This document shows positions 1 through 9,192 of a stretch of 64,000 nucleotides of DNA, one piece after another. Both the position numbers and the translations under genes were made by a program. Positions within the stretch are counted from its first letter, which is position 1, and every line of letters starts with the position of its first letter. Below the pieces are notes generated by a model. It searched no databases. It had not been told where the DNA came from and was given only the letters and a program-made list of their open reading frames with translations. Source of the stretch: Acetobacter tropicalis (lineage in GTDB: Bacteria > Pseudomonadota > Alphaproteobacteria > Acetobacterales > Acetobacteraceae); contig NZ_LHZQ01000216.1 in the NCBI RefSeq assembly GCF_001580915.1, positions 20,789-84,788 on the forward strand, given 5' to 3'.

Positions 1-417
1 GTCAAATATCGGCTTTCGGGCAGAGAGCGTTACAGAAAGAACAGCAAACACCCATGCGGTGATCAGAGAGGCAAGCATGAGTTTTAGGGTGTGCGGGGCC
101 TGTTGCCACAGAACATCCGTAACCGGCATGTGCTGAGAAAATGACGAGCCAAGCTGACCTGACAGAACACGCCAAACATGTAGCCCGTATTGCACCATTA
201 TGGGTTGATCCAGCCCGTATTCCTGCCGGATTTCCTGAATCGTTTCGGGAGTAGGGTTGGCGGAGCCACCCAGAATGGCTGTAACCGGATCTCCGGGGGC
301 CAGATGCAGAGCAATAAAGGTGAGCGTGGCCGCGGCAAAGAGAACCAGACAGGCTCCACCAATACGGATGAGGGCTTTTTTCAAGAAGAACCAGCCTGTC
401 TCTTGGAAGAGGGTCAT
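1..417 (-). CDS. ABC transporter permease, DppB/OppB type (partial, C-terminus cut by window edge)
   Basis: Inner membrane permease subunit of a peptide/nickel-type ABC importer. Reading the minus strand from the ATG at 417 gives 139 open codons to the edge of the window. Residues 1-30 hold a first hydrophobic segment after a short cytoplasmic start (MTLFQETGWFFLKKALIR). They are followed by the family's typical periplasmic stretch LAPGDPVTAILGG and later GLDQPIMVQYG. The start codon overlaps the stop of the binding protein (ATGA), so the two are translationally coupled. Its place beside flavin monooxygenases for sulfur compounds suggests that the importer brings in an organosulfur compound or a sulfur-containing peptide; the cargo is inference. 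The partner permease and ATPases would lie beyond the left edge. Confidence 0.85.
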   Translation of the reverse strand, partial: MTLFQETGWFFLKKALIRIGGACLVLFAAATLTFIALHLAPGDPVTAILGGSANPTPETIQEIRQEYGLDQPIMVQYGLHVWRVLSGQLGSSFSQHMPVTDVLWQQAPHTLKLMLASLITAWVFAVLSVTLSARKPIFD

Positions 418-2075
418 TGTTCCACCCATGCATCATAGAGTGTGGTTACGTTCAGAGAGGGCACCAGACGTATGTCATGGACACGCTTTGAAATGGCCAG
501 TCGTGTGGTTTGCGGATAGGTTGTGATTTGCAGGAAAGCTGCCGAAACAATTTTCTGAGCCTGATAGTACAGGTCACGTCGTTGTTCGGAATCTGTTGTC
601 AGGAGCGCTGCGTTGACAATCCTGTCAAACTCCGGGTTGCTGAAGCCGGACTCATTCTGATGATGCCCTGCTATTCCGGCAGCACCAAGAAATTCGGAAG
701 AAAAGACGATACGCAGCACGTCTGCGGTATTGGTGTTCCAATATCCAACCCGCACATCATAATCCCATTGACCTTCGCGGGCATTGACGGATGTATCATC
801 CGCATTTTCCAGCAAAACATCAAATCCGGTTTCGCGTGCTGTGGCCTGTACCTGTTCCCACAACGTCCGCTCAGAATTTGAAAGAGAGGCGCGCAGAGGG
901 ATATGAACCGTCAGGCGTTGTCCGTTTCGTTTGCGGATACCGTCAGCATCTTTGGTGGTCCAGCCAGCCTGATCAAGCAAAGTATTTGCTTTATCGGGGT
1001 TGTAATCTGCCGCATGTTCAAAGTCGGGTGAATAGAACGGTGTTGTCGCTGTGAGCGGGCCTCCTGCGCGACGATAATGATGAAAAAAGACGCTGCTCAA
1101 AGCCCCTTCTATGTCAGTCGATCGAATAAACGCTTCTCTTACAAGCTGATCATTGAAAGGGGCGCGTCGGATGTTCAATGTACCATTGGTGGGGTTACCA
1201 GGACGATCCGCCATTAAAACCCACAGGTCCGCATTATGGCGGGCGGGTGTCTCGGCTTCTGGTGGCAGACTATCAATGGCGTCAACTTCAGCGGCCTGCA
1301 CAGCGGCAAAGCGCGCAGAAGGCTCCGGGATGAAGCGCCACTCCACGTGTTCCAGATAGGCTGGGCCGTCATGTAGCGCCGTAGGAGGAGCCCAGTGATA
1401 AGCGTTGTTCCGGTCAAACACGATCTTGTTCTGGCGGTCCCAACTGACAATGCGGAATGGGCCGGAGCCAACAGGAGCCTGGCAGTTCAGGTCACGCGGG
1501 CGGGTAAGAGCTTGGGGAGATTCAATGCCAAGAAAACCTTGGGCGAGCACCTCCAGAAACGCGGCGTAAGGGCGGCTGAGGTGCACAATAGCCGTATGAG
1601 AATCAACAATTTCGGTTGAATGATATTGCCGGATATAGCCACCCGCCGTGCTTGACTGCGTGGCAGGATCAACCATGTGGTCAAGATTGGCTTTTACGGC
1701 TTCTGCCGTGAAAGGGGTGCCATCTGTAAACGTAACATCAGACCTTAAATGGAATGTGTAGGACAATCCATCCGGCGAAATATCCCAACTGGACGCAAGC
1801 CAAGGATGGATAGTGCCCGCCTTGTCCATGGAGACAAGCGAATCAAGATATTGCTGGGCCACAAAAACTTGCGGCATGTCGCCCTGCACATGCGGGTCCA
1901 GGCAAACAGGTTCACGGTCTGTTGCATAGATAAGGGTGCCCACCGAAACCGGGGAGCCAGCACGCCGTGCGTGTTTGTTTTTATGGCATGCTCCCAGAGG
2001 CAGACACACAGTTACCAGTAAAGCTCCCAGAAGAAGCGTTTTGCCTGACTGAGAGACTGTGTGTCCGGAAAGCAT
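414..2075 (-). CDS. ABC transporter substrate-binding lipoprotein (SBP family 5, DppA/OppA type)
   Basis: Periplasmic binding lipoprotein of about 553 residues for the permease that follows. From the chosen start at 2075 the N-terminus has a signal sequence ending in the lipobox LPLGAC with lipidated Cys30. The family-5 body follows (EPVCLDPHVQGD, then LASSWDISPDGLSYTFHLR and DGTPFTAEAVKANLDHM), the usual SBP_bac_5 signature. An in-frame extension upstream to 2159 overlaps the preceding gene and lacks signal character, so the start at 2075 is preferred; its ribosome binding site is weak. It begins 26 bases after the upstream flavoprotein gene and overlaps the permease gene. The ligand is unknown; the neighbourhood points to an organosulfur compound. 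Confidence 0.87.
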   Translation of the reverse strand: MLSGHTVSQSGKTLLLGALLVTVCLPLGACHKNKHARRAGSPVSVGTLIYATDREPVCLDPHVQGDMPQVFVAQQYLDSLVSMDKAGTIHPWLASSWDISPDGLSYTFHLRSDVTFTDGTPFTAEAVKANLDHMVDPATQSSTAGGYIRQYHSTEIVDSHTAIVHLSRPYAAFLEVLAQGFLGIESPQALTRPRDLNCQAPVGSGPFRIVSWDRQNKIVFDRNNAYHWAPPTALHDGPAYLEHVEWRFIPEPSARFAAVQAAEVDAIDSLPPEAETPARHNADLWVLMADRPGNPTNGTLNIRRAPFNDQLVREAFIRSTDIEGALSSVFFHHYRRAGGPLTATTPFYSPDFEHAADYNPDKANTLLDQAGWTTKDADGIRKRNGQRLTVHIPLRASLSNSERTLWEQVQATARETGFDVLLENADDTSVNAREGQWDYDVRVGYWNTNTADVLRIVFSSEFLGAAGIAGHHQNESGFSNPEFDRIVNAALLTTDSEQRRDLYYQAQKIVSAAFLQITTYPQTTRLAISKRVHDIRLVPSLNVTTLYDAWVEQ

Positions 2076-2101
2076 GTCGTGTGGCCAGTAAGAAAAGATG
2101 T

Positions 2102-3376
2102 TCAGACAGAAGCTAGATGCGGCGTGGCTTGCGCATCCGCCTTCGCCTTGGTGGTCCAACTGGAATCAAGGGGAGTGCCGTTTAGTTCCCAATCTCCCAG
2201 TTCGCGGGCCCGTTTGATGGCTGGGTTATGTGAGGCCAGAACACGTGCGTTGCGCCAGAACCGATCCAGCCGTCTTTTTTCGGAGCTCGCAGATGCGCCG
2301 CCAACTTCAAACAGACTGGTGGTTGCCTCCAGAACCAGAGGAATAATAACTTGTTGGGCTTTGAAGGCTTCCAGTTCTGCCTGTTGAGAGACTGTGTCTG
2401 GCAGCCCTTGTTCACGGAGGCGAGACGCTTGCTCAAGCGTGGCGGACACCCGATCGACCAAAGTTTCCGCAGCAAATGCCAGACTGGAGAGGCGACCAAC
2501 AACAGCCTGCACCAAGGGATCTTCACGCGGGAGAGACTGGCCCGGAACACCAAAGACTCGTGTGCGGGGGCGCACAAATTCTATTGTTTCACGCAAGGCC
2601 GCTTGAGCGATTCCTGCAAGCGTAGCAAGGTGAAAATTCTGATAGAACGCTGTAAAAAACCGATCTATGGGAGAGTCATCTTTAGGGAGGATATGGTAAA
2701 TCTGCTCTTCAGACAGTTCAACATTTTCAAAGAGAGTTGTTCCACTGCCTGTCAGACGCTGACCAAAGCCGTCCCAATCATCCACACGGGTGACCCCCGC
2801 AGCGGTTGTGGGCACAGCCACGCGGTAACGTTTATCATCATGTAAAGCGACAACGGCAATCCAATCAGCATAAATGGAGCCGGTGGAATAATATTTGGTA
2901 CCGTTTAGGTACCATTTTCCGTCTTTATGGGTGAGAGTGGTTGTGGTTTCTGTTGCGTTACCCAGCTCTGCCATGGCGGCACCAAATACCGCACCGGCCT
3001 GGATTGTTTCGAGCCATTTTATAGCTGAAGGGCGCGTTGCCGCTGCGGTCAGATGCTGGCGTTCGCCTTCAACAAAGGCAAAATGAGCGCGTATTATTTG
3101 TGGCAGATTGGAATCTGCTGCTGCGAGTTTAACCAGCAGTCGAAATGTTTCCTGCAACGAGACATTCTGCCCCCCCAGTTCTGCGGGAATACGGAGGGCA
3201 GTGAAACCGCTTTGGCGGAGTTCCTCTACGGCATCATAAGCCAGAATACGGTTTTGTTCGCGGTTGATAGCCCCTGCCGCTATGTGGTCAAACACCGCCT
3301 GAAAACGGGAAGAGGCGGTACCTGATTGGGAGGGGAGTGTTGACTGAACCATGGGGCGTGTCTCGCTATATAACAT
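2102..3376 (-). CDS. SfnB/DszC-like acyl-CoA dehydrogenase-fold flavoprotein (sulfur acquisition)
   Basis: A 424-residue protein of the acyl-CoA dehydrogenase fold, in the branch that contains DszC and SfnB, which are flavin-dependent monooxygenases rather than true dehydrogenases. The middle part has FGAAMAELGN, then DGKWYLNGTKYYSTGSIYADWI, then GQRLTGSGTTLFENVEL, all typical of this branch. The C-terminal helical bundle ends in FEVGGASASSEKRRLDRFWRN. Such enzymes use reduced FMN supplied by a partner reductase; a reductase is encoded at 8623-9156. The start may instead be the in-frame ATG at 3352 (MVQSTLPSQS); neither start has a strong ribosome binding site. A separate promoter-like site lies just upstream. 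The substrate is unknown, probably a sulfide, sulfone or thiophene-like compound. Confidence 0.82.
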   Translation of the reverse strand: MLYSETRPMVQSTLPSQSGTASSRFQAVFDHIAAGAINREQNRILAYDAVEELRQSGFTALRIPAELGGQNVSLQETFRLLVKLAAADSNLPQIIRAHFAFVEGERQHLTAAATRPSAIKWLETIQAGAVFGAAMAELGNATETTTTLTHKDGKWYLNGTKYYSTGSIYADWIAVVALHDDKRYRVAVPTTAAGVTRVDDWDGFGQRLTGSGTTLFENVELSEEQIYHILPKDDSPIDRFFTAFYQNFHLATLAGIAQAALRETIEFVRPRTRVFGVPGQSLPREDPLVQAVVGRLSSLAFAAETLVDRVSATLEQASRLREQGLPDTVSQQAELEAFKAQQVIIPLVLEATTSLFEVGGASASSEKRRLDRFWRNARVLASHNPAIKRARELGDWELNGTPLDSSWTTKAKADAQATPHLASV

Positions 3377-3404
3377 AAAAAATACGATTAATGATCATAA
3401 AACT

Positions 3405-3433
3405 ATAATCTGTCGTATTAATATGATAGTCAA
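3405..3433 (-). promoter_or_regulatory. Putative sigma70 promoter upstream of the first SfnB-like gene
   Basis: On the minus strand TTGACT (3433-3428) is followed after 17 bases by GATTAT (3410-3405). The spacer and flank are very A/T-rich. Two 7-base inverted arms, AATACGA at 3381-3387 and TCGTATT at 3413-3419, bracket the -10 box and could be an operator. It would drive the genes at 3376 and below separately from the promoter at 13389. No regulator is identified. Confidence 0.45.
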
Positions 3434-3555
3434 CAAAATTTCACACGACCATCTCGTTTGTATGGGGAGTCTATGAAAAACAATAGGTTTTTTACAATGT
3501 CCGTTTTGCGGTTTATGTTCTGAAGCCTTTTGTTTTCAAAAGTTAGCCCCCTTTT

Positions 3556-4812
3556 TTAGCTCCATGCATGCAGGGGAGGGGCTGTGCCATTGAGATAATA
3601 ATTTCCGACAATGGCATATTTCCACCGTATTGGATCGTGCAACGTATGCGTTCTAGCGTTTCGCCAGTAGCGGTCAAAGTTATAGCGCGTATCGGTGGAA
3701 GCGGTTCCAGCTAATTCAAACAGCCTGTTTGTGGCATCTATGGCCAGTTCGGTGGTAAAAATTTTTGCTTCAGCTACGGAAACTTGTGCAGATGCGACTG
3801 TCTCTGGCGTGGGATGAGTAAGTGCCGCATCAATCTTCTTTCCTGCTACATCAAGTAGGGCACGGCAGGCACTCAGGCGCGCAAACAATCCCCCTAGAAT
3901 ATGGCGCGTGTAGGGATCTTCATGTGCGTTGTCCTGGTTACTATCTATCCATGGCCGGGTACGGTTTTTTACAAAGAAAACAGTCTCTTCAAGAGCGCCC
4001 TGCGCTATCCCGCCATCAATGGCAGCCTGAATAAACTGGGAAATTGCACTGTCGGGCCGGGGGGATTTGGGAATATAGGCCTTCCATGCCGGTAAGACGC
4101 GGGTAAGCGGCACTTTTACATTATCAAGAAGAACCGTGCCGCTTCCTGTCTGGCGTTGGCCAAAGGCCGACCAGTCATTCAAGACAGTTAATCCGTCCGT
4201 GACTCGGTCTGCTATGGCCAGCCACGCCACGCCGTCCTTATCAACGGCTACAATCGGTACCAGATCCGCAGCTAAAGCACCCGTGCAGTAATATTTCTTC
4301 CCATTTATAAGGACATGATCCCCTTGCGGCACAAGATATGTGCTGAGGTCTGTCAGTTTTTTGTTTCCTCGTTCAGAAAACGCATTACCGCAACGTTTTC
4401 CGTCAAGAATAAGGCTGAAGAGTTCTTTTTGCTGTTCCGGTGTGCCACAGGAAGCGATCACCGCAACGGCAGCCCAGTGGTTCTGGGCTATTTGCGCTAA
4501 TGCTCCATCTGCGGCGGCAATGGTCTGCACAACTGTGCCGAGGGTGGCGTAGGATACACCTGCTCCCCCATAGGCGCGAGGGACCGTGATGCCCCATAAT
4601 CCAGACGCGGAATATCGGTTCAATTCATCCAAAGGAAAACGAGCCGACCGTTCACGTTCTGCAGCGTTCTGTTTCAGATGATGTGCAAAATCCTGCGCAA
4701 TTTGAATGGCTTGTATATCGCTTTCTATGCGCACGGTAGGCGTGGTTCGGGGCCAGACCGGAGGAGGGACTGGCAAGCCAGAACCGATAACAAATGGATC
4801 AGATGACGGCAT
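3556..4812 (-). CDS. SfnB-family sulfur acquisition flavoprotein
   Basis: A second acyl-CoA dehydrogenase-fold protein of 418 residues, of the SfnB type (linked in pseudomonads to dimethyl sulfone and other sulfur compounds). It has RFPLDELNRYSASGLWGITVPRAYGG near residues 58-83, GNAFSERGNKKLTDL, and INGKKYYCTGALAADLVPIVAV. The C-terminal part ends in LFELAGTASTDTRYNFDRYWRNARTHTLHDP, matching the other SfnB-like gene. It lacks the catalytic glutamate context of true acyl-CoA dehydrogenases (no YEGTNQIQ motif), which fits a monooxygenase role. It starts 27 bases after the NtaA-like gene and ends 179 bases before the next SfnB-like gene. The two paralogs may act on different substrates or successive oxidation states; this is inference. 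Confidence 0.84.
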   Translation of the reverse strand: MPSSDPFVIGSGLPVPPPVWPRTTPTVRIESDIQAIQIAQDFAHHLKQNAAERERSARFPLDELNRYSASGLWGITVPRAYGGAGVSYATLGTVVQTIAAADGALAQIAQNHWAAVAVIASCGTPEQQKELFSLILDGKRCGNAFSERGNKKLTDLSTYLVPQGDHVLINGKKYYCTGALAADLVPIVAVDKDGVAWLAIADRVTDGLTVLNDWSAFGQRQTGSGTVLLDNVKVPLTRVLPAWKAYIPKSPRPDSAISQFIQAAIDGGIAQGALEETVFFVKNRTRPWIDSNQDNAHEDPYTRHILGGLFARLSACRALLDVAGKKIDAALTHPTPETVASAQVSVAEAKIFTTELAIDATNRLFELAGTASTDTRYNFDRYWRNARTHTLHDPIRWKYAIVGNYYLNGTAPPLHAWS

Positions 4813-4839
4813 GGAAAAACCTTTTTGGAAAATCTGAGA

Positions 4840-6222
4840 TCAATGCGCAGAGGCAAAAGGAGGAGCCGCATGGAATTGACGGCCAGCATGCTGGGCGGGA
4901 AGATGATCGCCCGCGCCAAATAGCTTGTGCCGCAAGGTTCCTGCTTGATAGGCGCGTTTATAGCGCCCTCGCCGTTGAAGTTCTGGGATAATAAGCTCTA
5001 CTATATCTTCGAATGTTTCGGGAGCGACGGCATATGCCAGGTTGAAACCATCAACGCCGGTTTCATCAATCCATTGTTCCATTTGATCGACAATCTGGGT
5101 TGGGCTGCCAACAAACGTGATTCCCATACCGCCAATAGCGGCATGCCGTGCCAGTTCACCTACCGTCCAGATTTTACCGGGGTTCATGACCGTCAGAGAA
5201 TCAATGGCGGAATGGATGGCATCATTGCGGATATGGCGAACAGGATCTGTGGGTTTGTAAACGGAAAAATCCACTCCGGTCCAGCCGGACAGAAGAGTCA
5301 GTGCGCCCTCCTCACTAATATAGCTTTGATAATCGTGATATTTTGCGAAAGCTTCTTCTTCTGTCGGGGCCGTGACGATGGTGAGGAGAGAGAAAACCAA
5401 AGGAGTATTGGAGGGGCGGCCTGCCTGCTGTGCCGCATTACGTAAGGAGCGAACCGTCTTTGTGACAGTCTCTTGTGAAGGGCCAGCAATAAACACACAT
5501 TCTGCGTGTGTTGCCGCGAATTGCTGCCCGCGAGGGGAGGCTCCTGCCTGAAAGAGTACAGGAGTGCGTTGTGGCGAGGGTTCGGCCAGATGAATGGCAT
5601 CTAACGAGAAAAAAGGGCCATCATGCTGAATACGGTGGACTTTTGAGGGATCAGTAAAAATACCGCTTTGCTTGTCGCGTAAGACAGCATTATTTTCCCA
5701 ACTTGTCTCCCACAGCTTATAAACAACGTCCAGATAATCATCGGCTATGGCATAACGTTGGTCATGTTTTGTCTGGGCCGGTTTTCCCGTGCTTTTGGCA
5801 GCACTATTGAGATAACCTGTAACAATATTCCAGCCAATACGTCCCTCGGTCAGGTGATCCAGCGTGGACATGCGCCGCGCGAACGGGAAGGGGTGTTCGT
5901 AGGAGAGAGTTGCCGTTAGTCCAAAACCGAGATGTTCAGTGACGCCAGCCATGGCGGAAATAAGCATGGCTGGATCATTCACTGGAATTTGTGCACCGTT
6001 GCGCAAGGCAGCATCTGGGCTTTGCCCATACACATCATAAACGCCCAGCACGTCTGCCAGAAACAGGGCATCAAATAATCCGCGTTCCAATGTGCGGGCC
6101 AGATCAGTCCAGTAACGGAGTGAACGGTAGTTGGCTGACTGGTCTCGTGGGTGTCGCCATAAGCCACTGGCTTGATGGGACACGCAGTTCATATCAAAAG
6201 CATTCAGGCGTATCTCGGCCAT
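4840..6222 (-). CDS. NtaA/SnaA/DszA-family FMN-dependent monooxygenase
   Basis: A luciferase-like TIM-barrel monooxygenase of 460 residues that uses FMNH2 and O2. The N-terminus has the family pattern NAFDMNCVSHQASGLW, then ERGLFDALFLADVLGVYD. HPFPFARRMSTLDHLTEGRIGWNIVTGYLNSAAK near residues 110-145 is the flavin-binding region of NtaA/DszA enzymes, and LFQAGASPRGQQFAA follows. DszA cleaves a sulfone C-S bond and NtaA attacks an amine; sulfur is more likely here because the neighbours are SfnB-like and SsuD-like. It sits 18 bases downstream of the TonB receptor gene, in the same direction. It is about half identical by eye to the second copy at 11794-13212, so a different substrate is likely. 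Confidence 0.85.
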   Translation of the reverse strand: MAEIRLNAFDMNCVSHQASGLWRHPRDQSANYRSLRYWTDLARTLERGLFDALFLADVLGVYDVYGQSPDAALRNGAQIPVNDPAMLISAMAGVTEHLGFGLTATLSYEHPFPFARRMSTLDHLTEGRIGWNIVTGYLNSAAKSTGKPAQTKHDQRYAIADDYLDVVYKLWETSWENNAVLRDKQSGIFTDPSKVHRIQHDGPFFSLDAIHLAEPSPQRTPVLFQAGASPRGQQFAATHAECVFIAGPSQETVTKTVRSLRNAAQQAGRPSNTPLVFSLLTIVTAPTEEEAFAKYHDYQSYISEEGALTLLSGWTGVDFSVYKPTDPVRHIRNDAIHSAIDSLTVMNPGKIWTVGELARHAAIGGMGITFVGSPTQIVDQMEQWIDETGVDGFNLAYAVAPETFEDIVELIIPELQRRGRYKRAYQAGTLRHKLFGAGDHLPAQHAGRQFHAAPPFASAH

Positions 6223-6240
6223 GTTTCTTCTCTTTCCCGT

Positions 6241-8487
6241 TCAGTTAAAGCCGAGAGAAATGCCGCCAAACACACCAAACCCATCACCAGGTTGCATGAC
6301 GGAAAGCTGTGACCCGCCAGCAATATATCCGGGTACGACAATGGAGGCGTAATGGGTATTGGCCAGATTATTAAAGTTCAGGAAAACAGTCCTGTGCTTG
6401 TTCGGCCAGGAATAACCAAGGTGGGCATTAAAGATATGATAAGAGGGTGCAAAATACGTCATGTCATACGCAGCGCCGACCTTGGAGGAGACCTGCGCAT
6501 CAAATCCGGCATAAAACCCGTTGGCGAGATCCAGATTGATACCGCCCTGGTAGAAATGTTCCGGAATACCGGGGAGTCGATTTTTTCCGAAGACGGAATC
6601 ATGCTTGTAATGAAAATCCTGCCATGTGTAGGCATTGCGGAGGGAAAGACGGTTTTTCCTCCATTTGTAGAGTGTGGTATCGAGAGAAAATTCCACGCCC
6701 TGATGTTCTGTAGGGGAAGCGTTGCCGTAAATGGATGTGCCCTGTGCGGCGGATTCAGGCGTCATGACAGCCAGCAATTCATTATGCACAGAGGAATGGT
6801 AATAGGTTAGGGCCCACTGGTTGCCTGCGTAATGGCCTGTGGTACCAATTTCAAACGTGGTGGCTGTCTGGTTACGGAGTTTTCCTGCTGTTGCGTTCAT
6901 ACCCGCTTGCGGGGATGTGCTCGGGTAATAAGAACCTGCATAGTTGTAGTTCCAATCATTAGGTGGCTGAAGGCTACGGCTGACATTTCCGTAAATTTCG
7001 ACATGCTTGTCAGGCTGGTAACGGAAACCAGCGCGCGGAATGAAATTGATGGAAGACGTTTTAAAAGGATTGCTTGGGCCGGGAGAGGGAACATCCGAAG
7101 ATTTCTGGATGAAGGCAAGAGCGCCTGCTGTTGTCAGCCAGAAATTATGAAACAGTTCTGTATTATTGCGAAGATGGAAATAATTTTCTGTTCCGCCATA
7201 CGTTACGTGCCTTAGCGATGTGCCAATGGGGTATCCGGCGAAATTTCCCGACTGCACACGTACTCGGTTTGTCTGCCAGGCTTCCAGATCAGTATAGGTG
7301 AGAATGCCGAAGCGGGTATCGCTTTTATGGCCGCCCAGAATATCATGCCGATCATAATTGAGAACACCGGCGACGGTTTTATAACCCCATACCTGCGAAA
7401 AGCGAGCGTACTGGATATCAATAGGAGCATCTTGGTAGTTAAATCCAAGCTCAATTTTGGATTTATCGTCAATTTTAATGGTGGTCATATCCGCGTAATA
7501 TTTGGTGCCGGGCTGAATACGATCAGAGCCCCATTCCTGATAAGGTTGCTGCGCTTGCTTAGGATTTTTGAGGATCTGATCTCGTGTTAAAAATCCGGCC
7601 CAGCCATTGCGGGTCTGGCGGTAACGGAAGAACAGACGAGTGGACACACGATCATTAAACTTATAACCAAAATTGGCATTCACGCCAAAGCTGGTTGCTT
7701 CTGTATTATGTTGATAGCCGCCCCGATAAGAATTGGTCAGGCTGATGTAATAGTCAAATTTTCCAAGAACCTGCCCGGAACTCAACTGTTCTTTAACGTA
7801 ACCAAAGCTGCCTGCTTCTGCGCGTGCTTGATATTTTTGAGAGTTATAACCTGTCTGAGTAACATAATTGATTGCACCGCCGAGTTGCAGGCCTCCATAA
7901 TCAAAGGAGTTTGCGCCGCGAAGCACTTCCGTATACTGCAAGCCCAGGCTTTCAAAAAGCTCATAAGGTGTTCCGGCTGGGGTGGTAACGGGCAGGCCGT
8001 CAAACATCATAAGCATACCAGAACGGAAATAGTTTACGCCTGTCTGGATGCCTGAACCTCGAACAGAAATACGCAGCCCATCTCCTCCACCAGAAGCCTG
8101 CGCAAAAACACCGGGCTGAAACGCCAGTGCGTCAGCGTTGGTCAGGTTACGCCCTTTTAAAACCTGTTGGGCATCAATAACTGTTGCAGCGCCAGGAATG
8201 CTGCGGAGATGAGACTCAGCAATTTGAGCATCAGAGCGGCGCCGTGTTGAAACAGAAATCTCTTCTTTGGCTGTTGCCCTAGTAGGGCTGCTCGCTTTGC
8301 CGGCATGAGTTGGCTGCGTTTGATGCCCCTGTTTCGAGGGATCAACAGGAGGAAGGCCGGCTTCAGCCGCGTGTGCTGAGGATGGAAGAATGCTCAGAAA
8401 CGCATACGCCAGAACTGCGTGGTTGGGACGCAGTCGTCTATTGACATAAAGATGATTTTTAAGAGGTGAGAAAGAAAGCCTGAGCAT
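6241..8487 (-). CDS. TonB-dependent outer membrane receptor
   Basis: An outer membrane beta-barrel receptor of about 748 residues. A signal peptide ends near SILPSSAHAAEA. Residues 80-200 form the plug domain (GAATVIDAQQVLKGRNLTNA, DGLRISVRGSGIQTGVNYFR, EVLRGANSFDYGGLQLGGAINY), and the barrel ends with the expected terminal aromatic strand GVFGGISLGFN. In-frame TTG at 8508 is an alternative start; the ATG at 8487 gives a more usual signal peptide. Its position between an FMN reductase and monooxygenases suggests uptake of an organosulfur compound too large or too dilute for porins. It depends on TonB-ExbB-ExbD, which are encoded nearby at 16388-18441. The ligand cannot be told from sequence. 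Confidence 0.88.
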   Translation of the reverse strand: MLRLSFSPLKNHLYVNRRLRPNHAVLAYAFLSILPSSAHAAEAGLPPVDPSKQGHQTQPTHAGKASSPTRATAKEEISVSTRRRSDAQIAESHLRSIPGAATVIDAQQVLKGRNLTNADALAFQPGVFAQASGGGDGLRISVRGSGIQTGVNYFRSGMLMMFDGLPVTTPAGTPYELFESLGLQYTEVLRGANSFDYGGLQLGGAINYVTQTGYNSQKYQARAEAGSFGYVKEQLSSGQVLGKFDYYISLTNSYRGGYQHNTEATSFGVNANFGYKFNDRVSTRLFFRYRQTRNGWAGFLTRDQILKNPKQAQQPYQEWGSDRIQPGTKYYADMTTIKIDDKSKIELGFNYQDAPIDIQYARFSQVWGYKTVAGVLNYDRHDILGGHKSDTRFGILTYTDLEAWQTNRVRVQSGNFAGYPIGTSLRHVTYGGTENYFHLRNNTELFHNFWLTTAGALAFIQKSSDVPSPGPSNPFKTSSINFIPRAGFRYQPDKHVEIYGNVSRSLQPPNDWNYNYAGSYYPSTSPQAGMNATAGKLRNQTATTFEIGTTGHYAGNQWALTYYHSSVHNELLAVMTPESAAQGTSIYGNASPTEHQGVEFSLDTTLYKWRKNRLSLRNAYTWQDFHYKHDSVFGKNRLPGIPEHFYQGGINLDLANGFYAGFDAQVSSKVGAAYDMTYFAPSYHIFNAHLGYSWPNKHRTVFLNFNNLANTHYASIVVPGYIAGGSQLSVMQPGDGFGVFGGISLGFN

Positions 8488-8547
8488 GGAGATACTTTCT
8501 GTCAGCAAGGGAATATAAGATGTGCGGGGAGAAAGAAACTGGCCGCA

Positions 8548-8607
8548 TCAACACATCTCCTGCGTAAAAATTTGCGTAAGAGCAGAAAGAAAAGAAATAT
8601 GAAGCAT
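8548..8607 (-). CDS. Possible 19-residue leader peptide upstream of the TonB receptor
   Basis: On the minus strand an ATG at 8607 opens a 19-codon frame reading MLHISFLSALTQIFTQEMC and then TGA. An AGGA sequence lies about 9 bases before the ATG, just past the stop of the FMN reductase gene. The penultimate Met and final Cys codons, next to the stop and in a sulfur-metabolism operon, would suit translation-dependent control of the receptor by sulfur amino acid supply. This is inference; the frame may be chance. Confidence 0.3.
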   Translation of the reverse strand: MLHISFLSALTQIFTQEMC

Positions 8608-8622
8608 GCTGATTGTCCTGTT

Positions 8623-9156
8623 TTATTCTGGAATATGGGTGTGTGCATAATTGCGCCGGAACCAGATCAGGCCCGGATGTTGTGCATCTGATGATTCAAC
8701 ATGAAGAATATGGGCAAAAACAACTGAGTGAGAGCCTGCATCCACAACATTTGCAATGCGACAATCAAAACCGACCAGCGCATTTTCTAAAAGAGGAGCG
8801 CCTGTGGCATGTGCTGACCAGCCTGCTTGCGCGAAGCGGGTTTCCTGTGGTTTTGAACGGCTGCTGAAAATATTGGAAAGAGGATGTTGAGCATGGGTCA
8901 AAACATTAACCGCAAGAACACCATTTTTTAGAATGGGATCGTGTGCACCTGTGTTTTTGTTGACGCAAACTAACAATGTTGGAGGAGCGTCAGATACACT
9001 GCACACGGCAGACGCGGTAAATCCATATTGTCCTGCCGTTCCATCGGTCGTCACAATCGTCACTGCACCTGGTAAGAGGGCCATGCCATCCCGGAAAGAT
9101 TGAGAGGAGAGAGTGTGATGTGGCTCAAGGAGTGCAGGATCAAGAGACTGGTTCAT
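8623..9156 (-). CDS. Flavin reductase (HpaC/DszD-like, FMN reductase of two-component monooxygenases)
   Basis: A 177-residue split-barrel flavin reductase. It has FRDGMALLPGAVTIVTTDG near residues 21-39, the family's GFTASAVCSVSDAPPTLLVCVNK core, and VLAVNVLTHAQHPLSNIFSS. It would reduce FMN with NAD(P)H and hand it to the SsuD-, NtaA- and SfnB-like enzymes around it, which cannot reduce flavin themselves. A GGGAAA ribosome binding site precedes the ATG at 9156. It lies 36 bases after the FAD/NAD(P)-binding protein gene and is the only reductase of this type in the island, so it probably serves all five oxygenases; that sharing is inference. Confidence 0.88.
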   Translation of the reverse strand: MNQSLDPALLEPHHTLSSQSFRDGMALLPGAVTIVTTDGTAGQYGFTASAVCSVSDAPPTLLVCVNKNTGAHDPILKNGVLAVNVLTHAQHPLSNIFSSRSKPQETRFAQAGWSAHATGAPLLENALVGFDCRIANVVDAGSHSVVFAHILHVESSDAQHPGLIWFRRNYAHTHIPE

Positions 9157-9192
9157 CGGATTTCCCGTAGACAGAAAAAAAGAGCGATAAAA

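Noticed and set aside
2..436. A long minus-strand frame in another phase over the left edge
   Set aside because: The frame starting at 417 reads a clear DppB-type permease through to the edge and explains the same bases.
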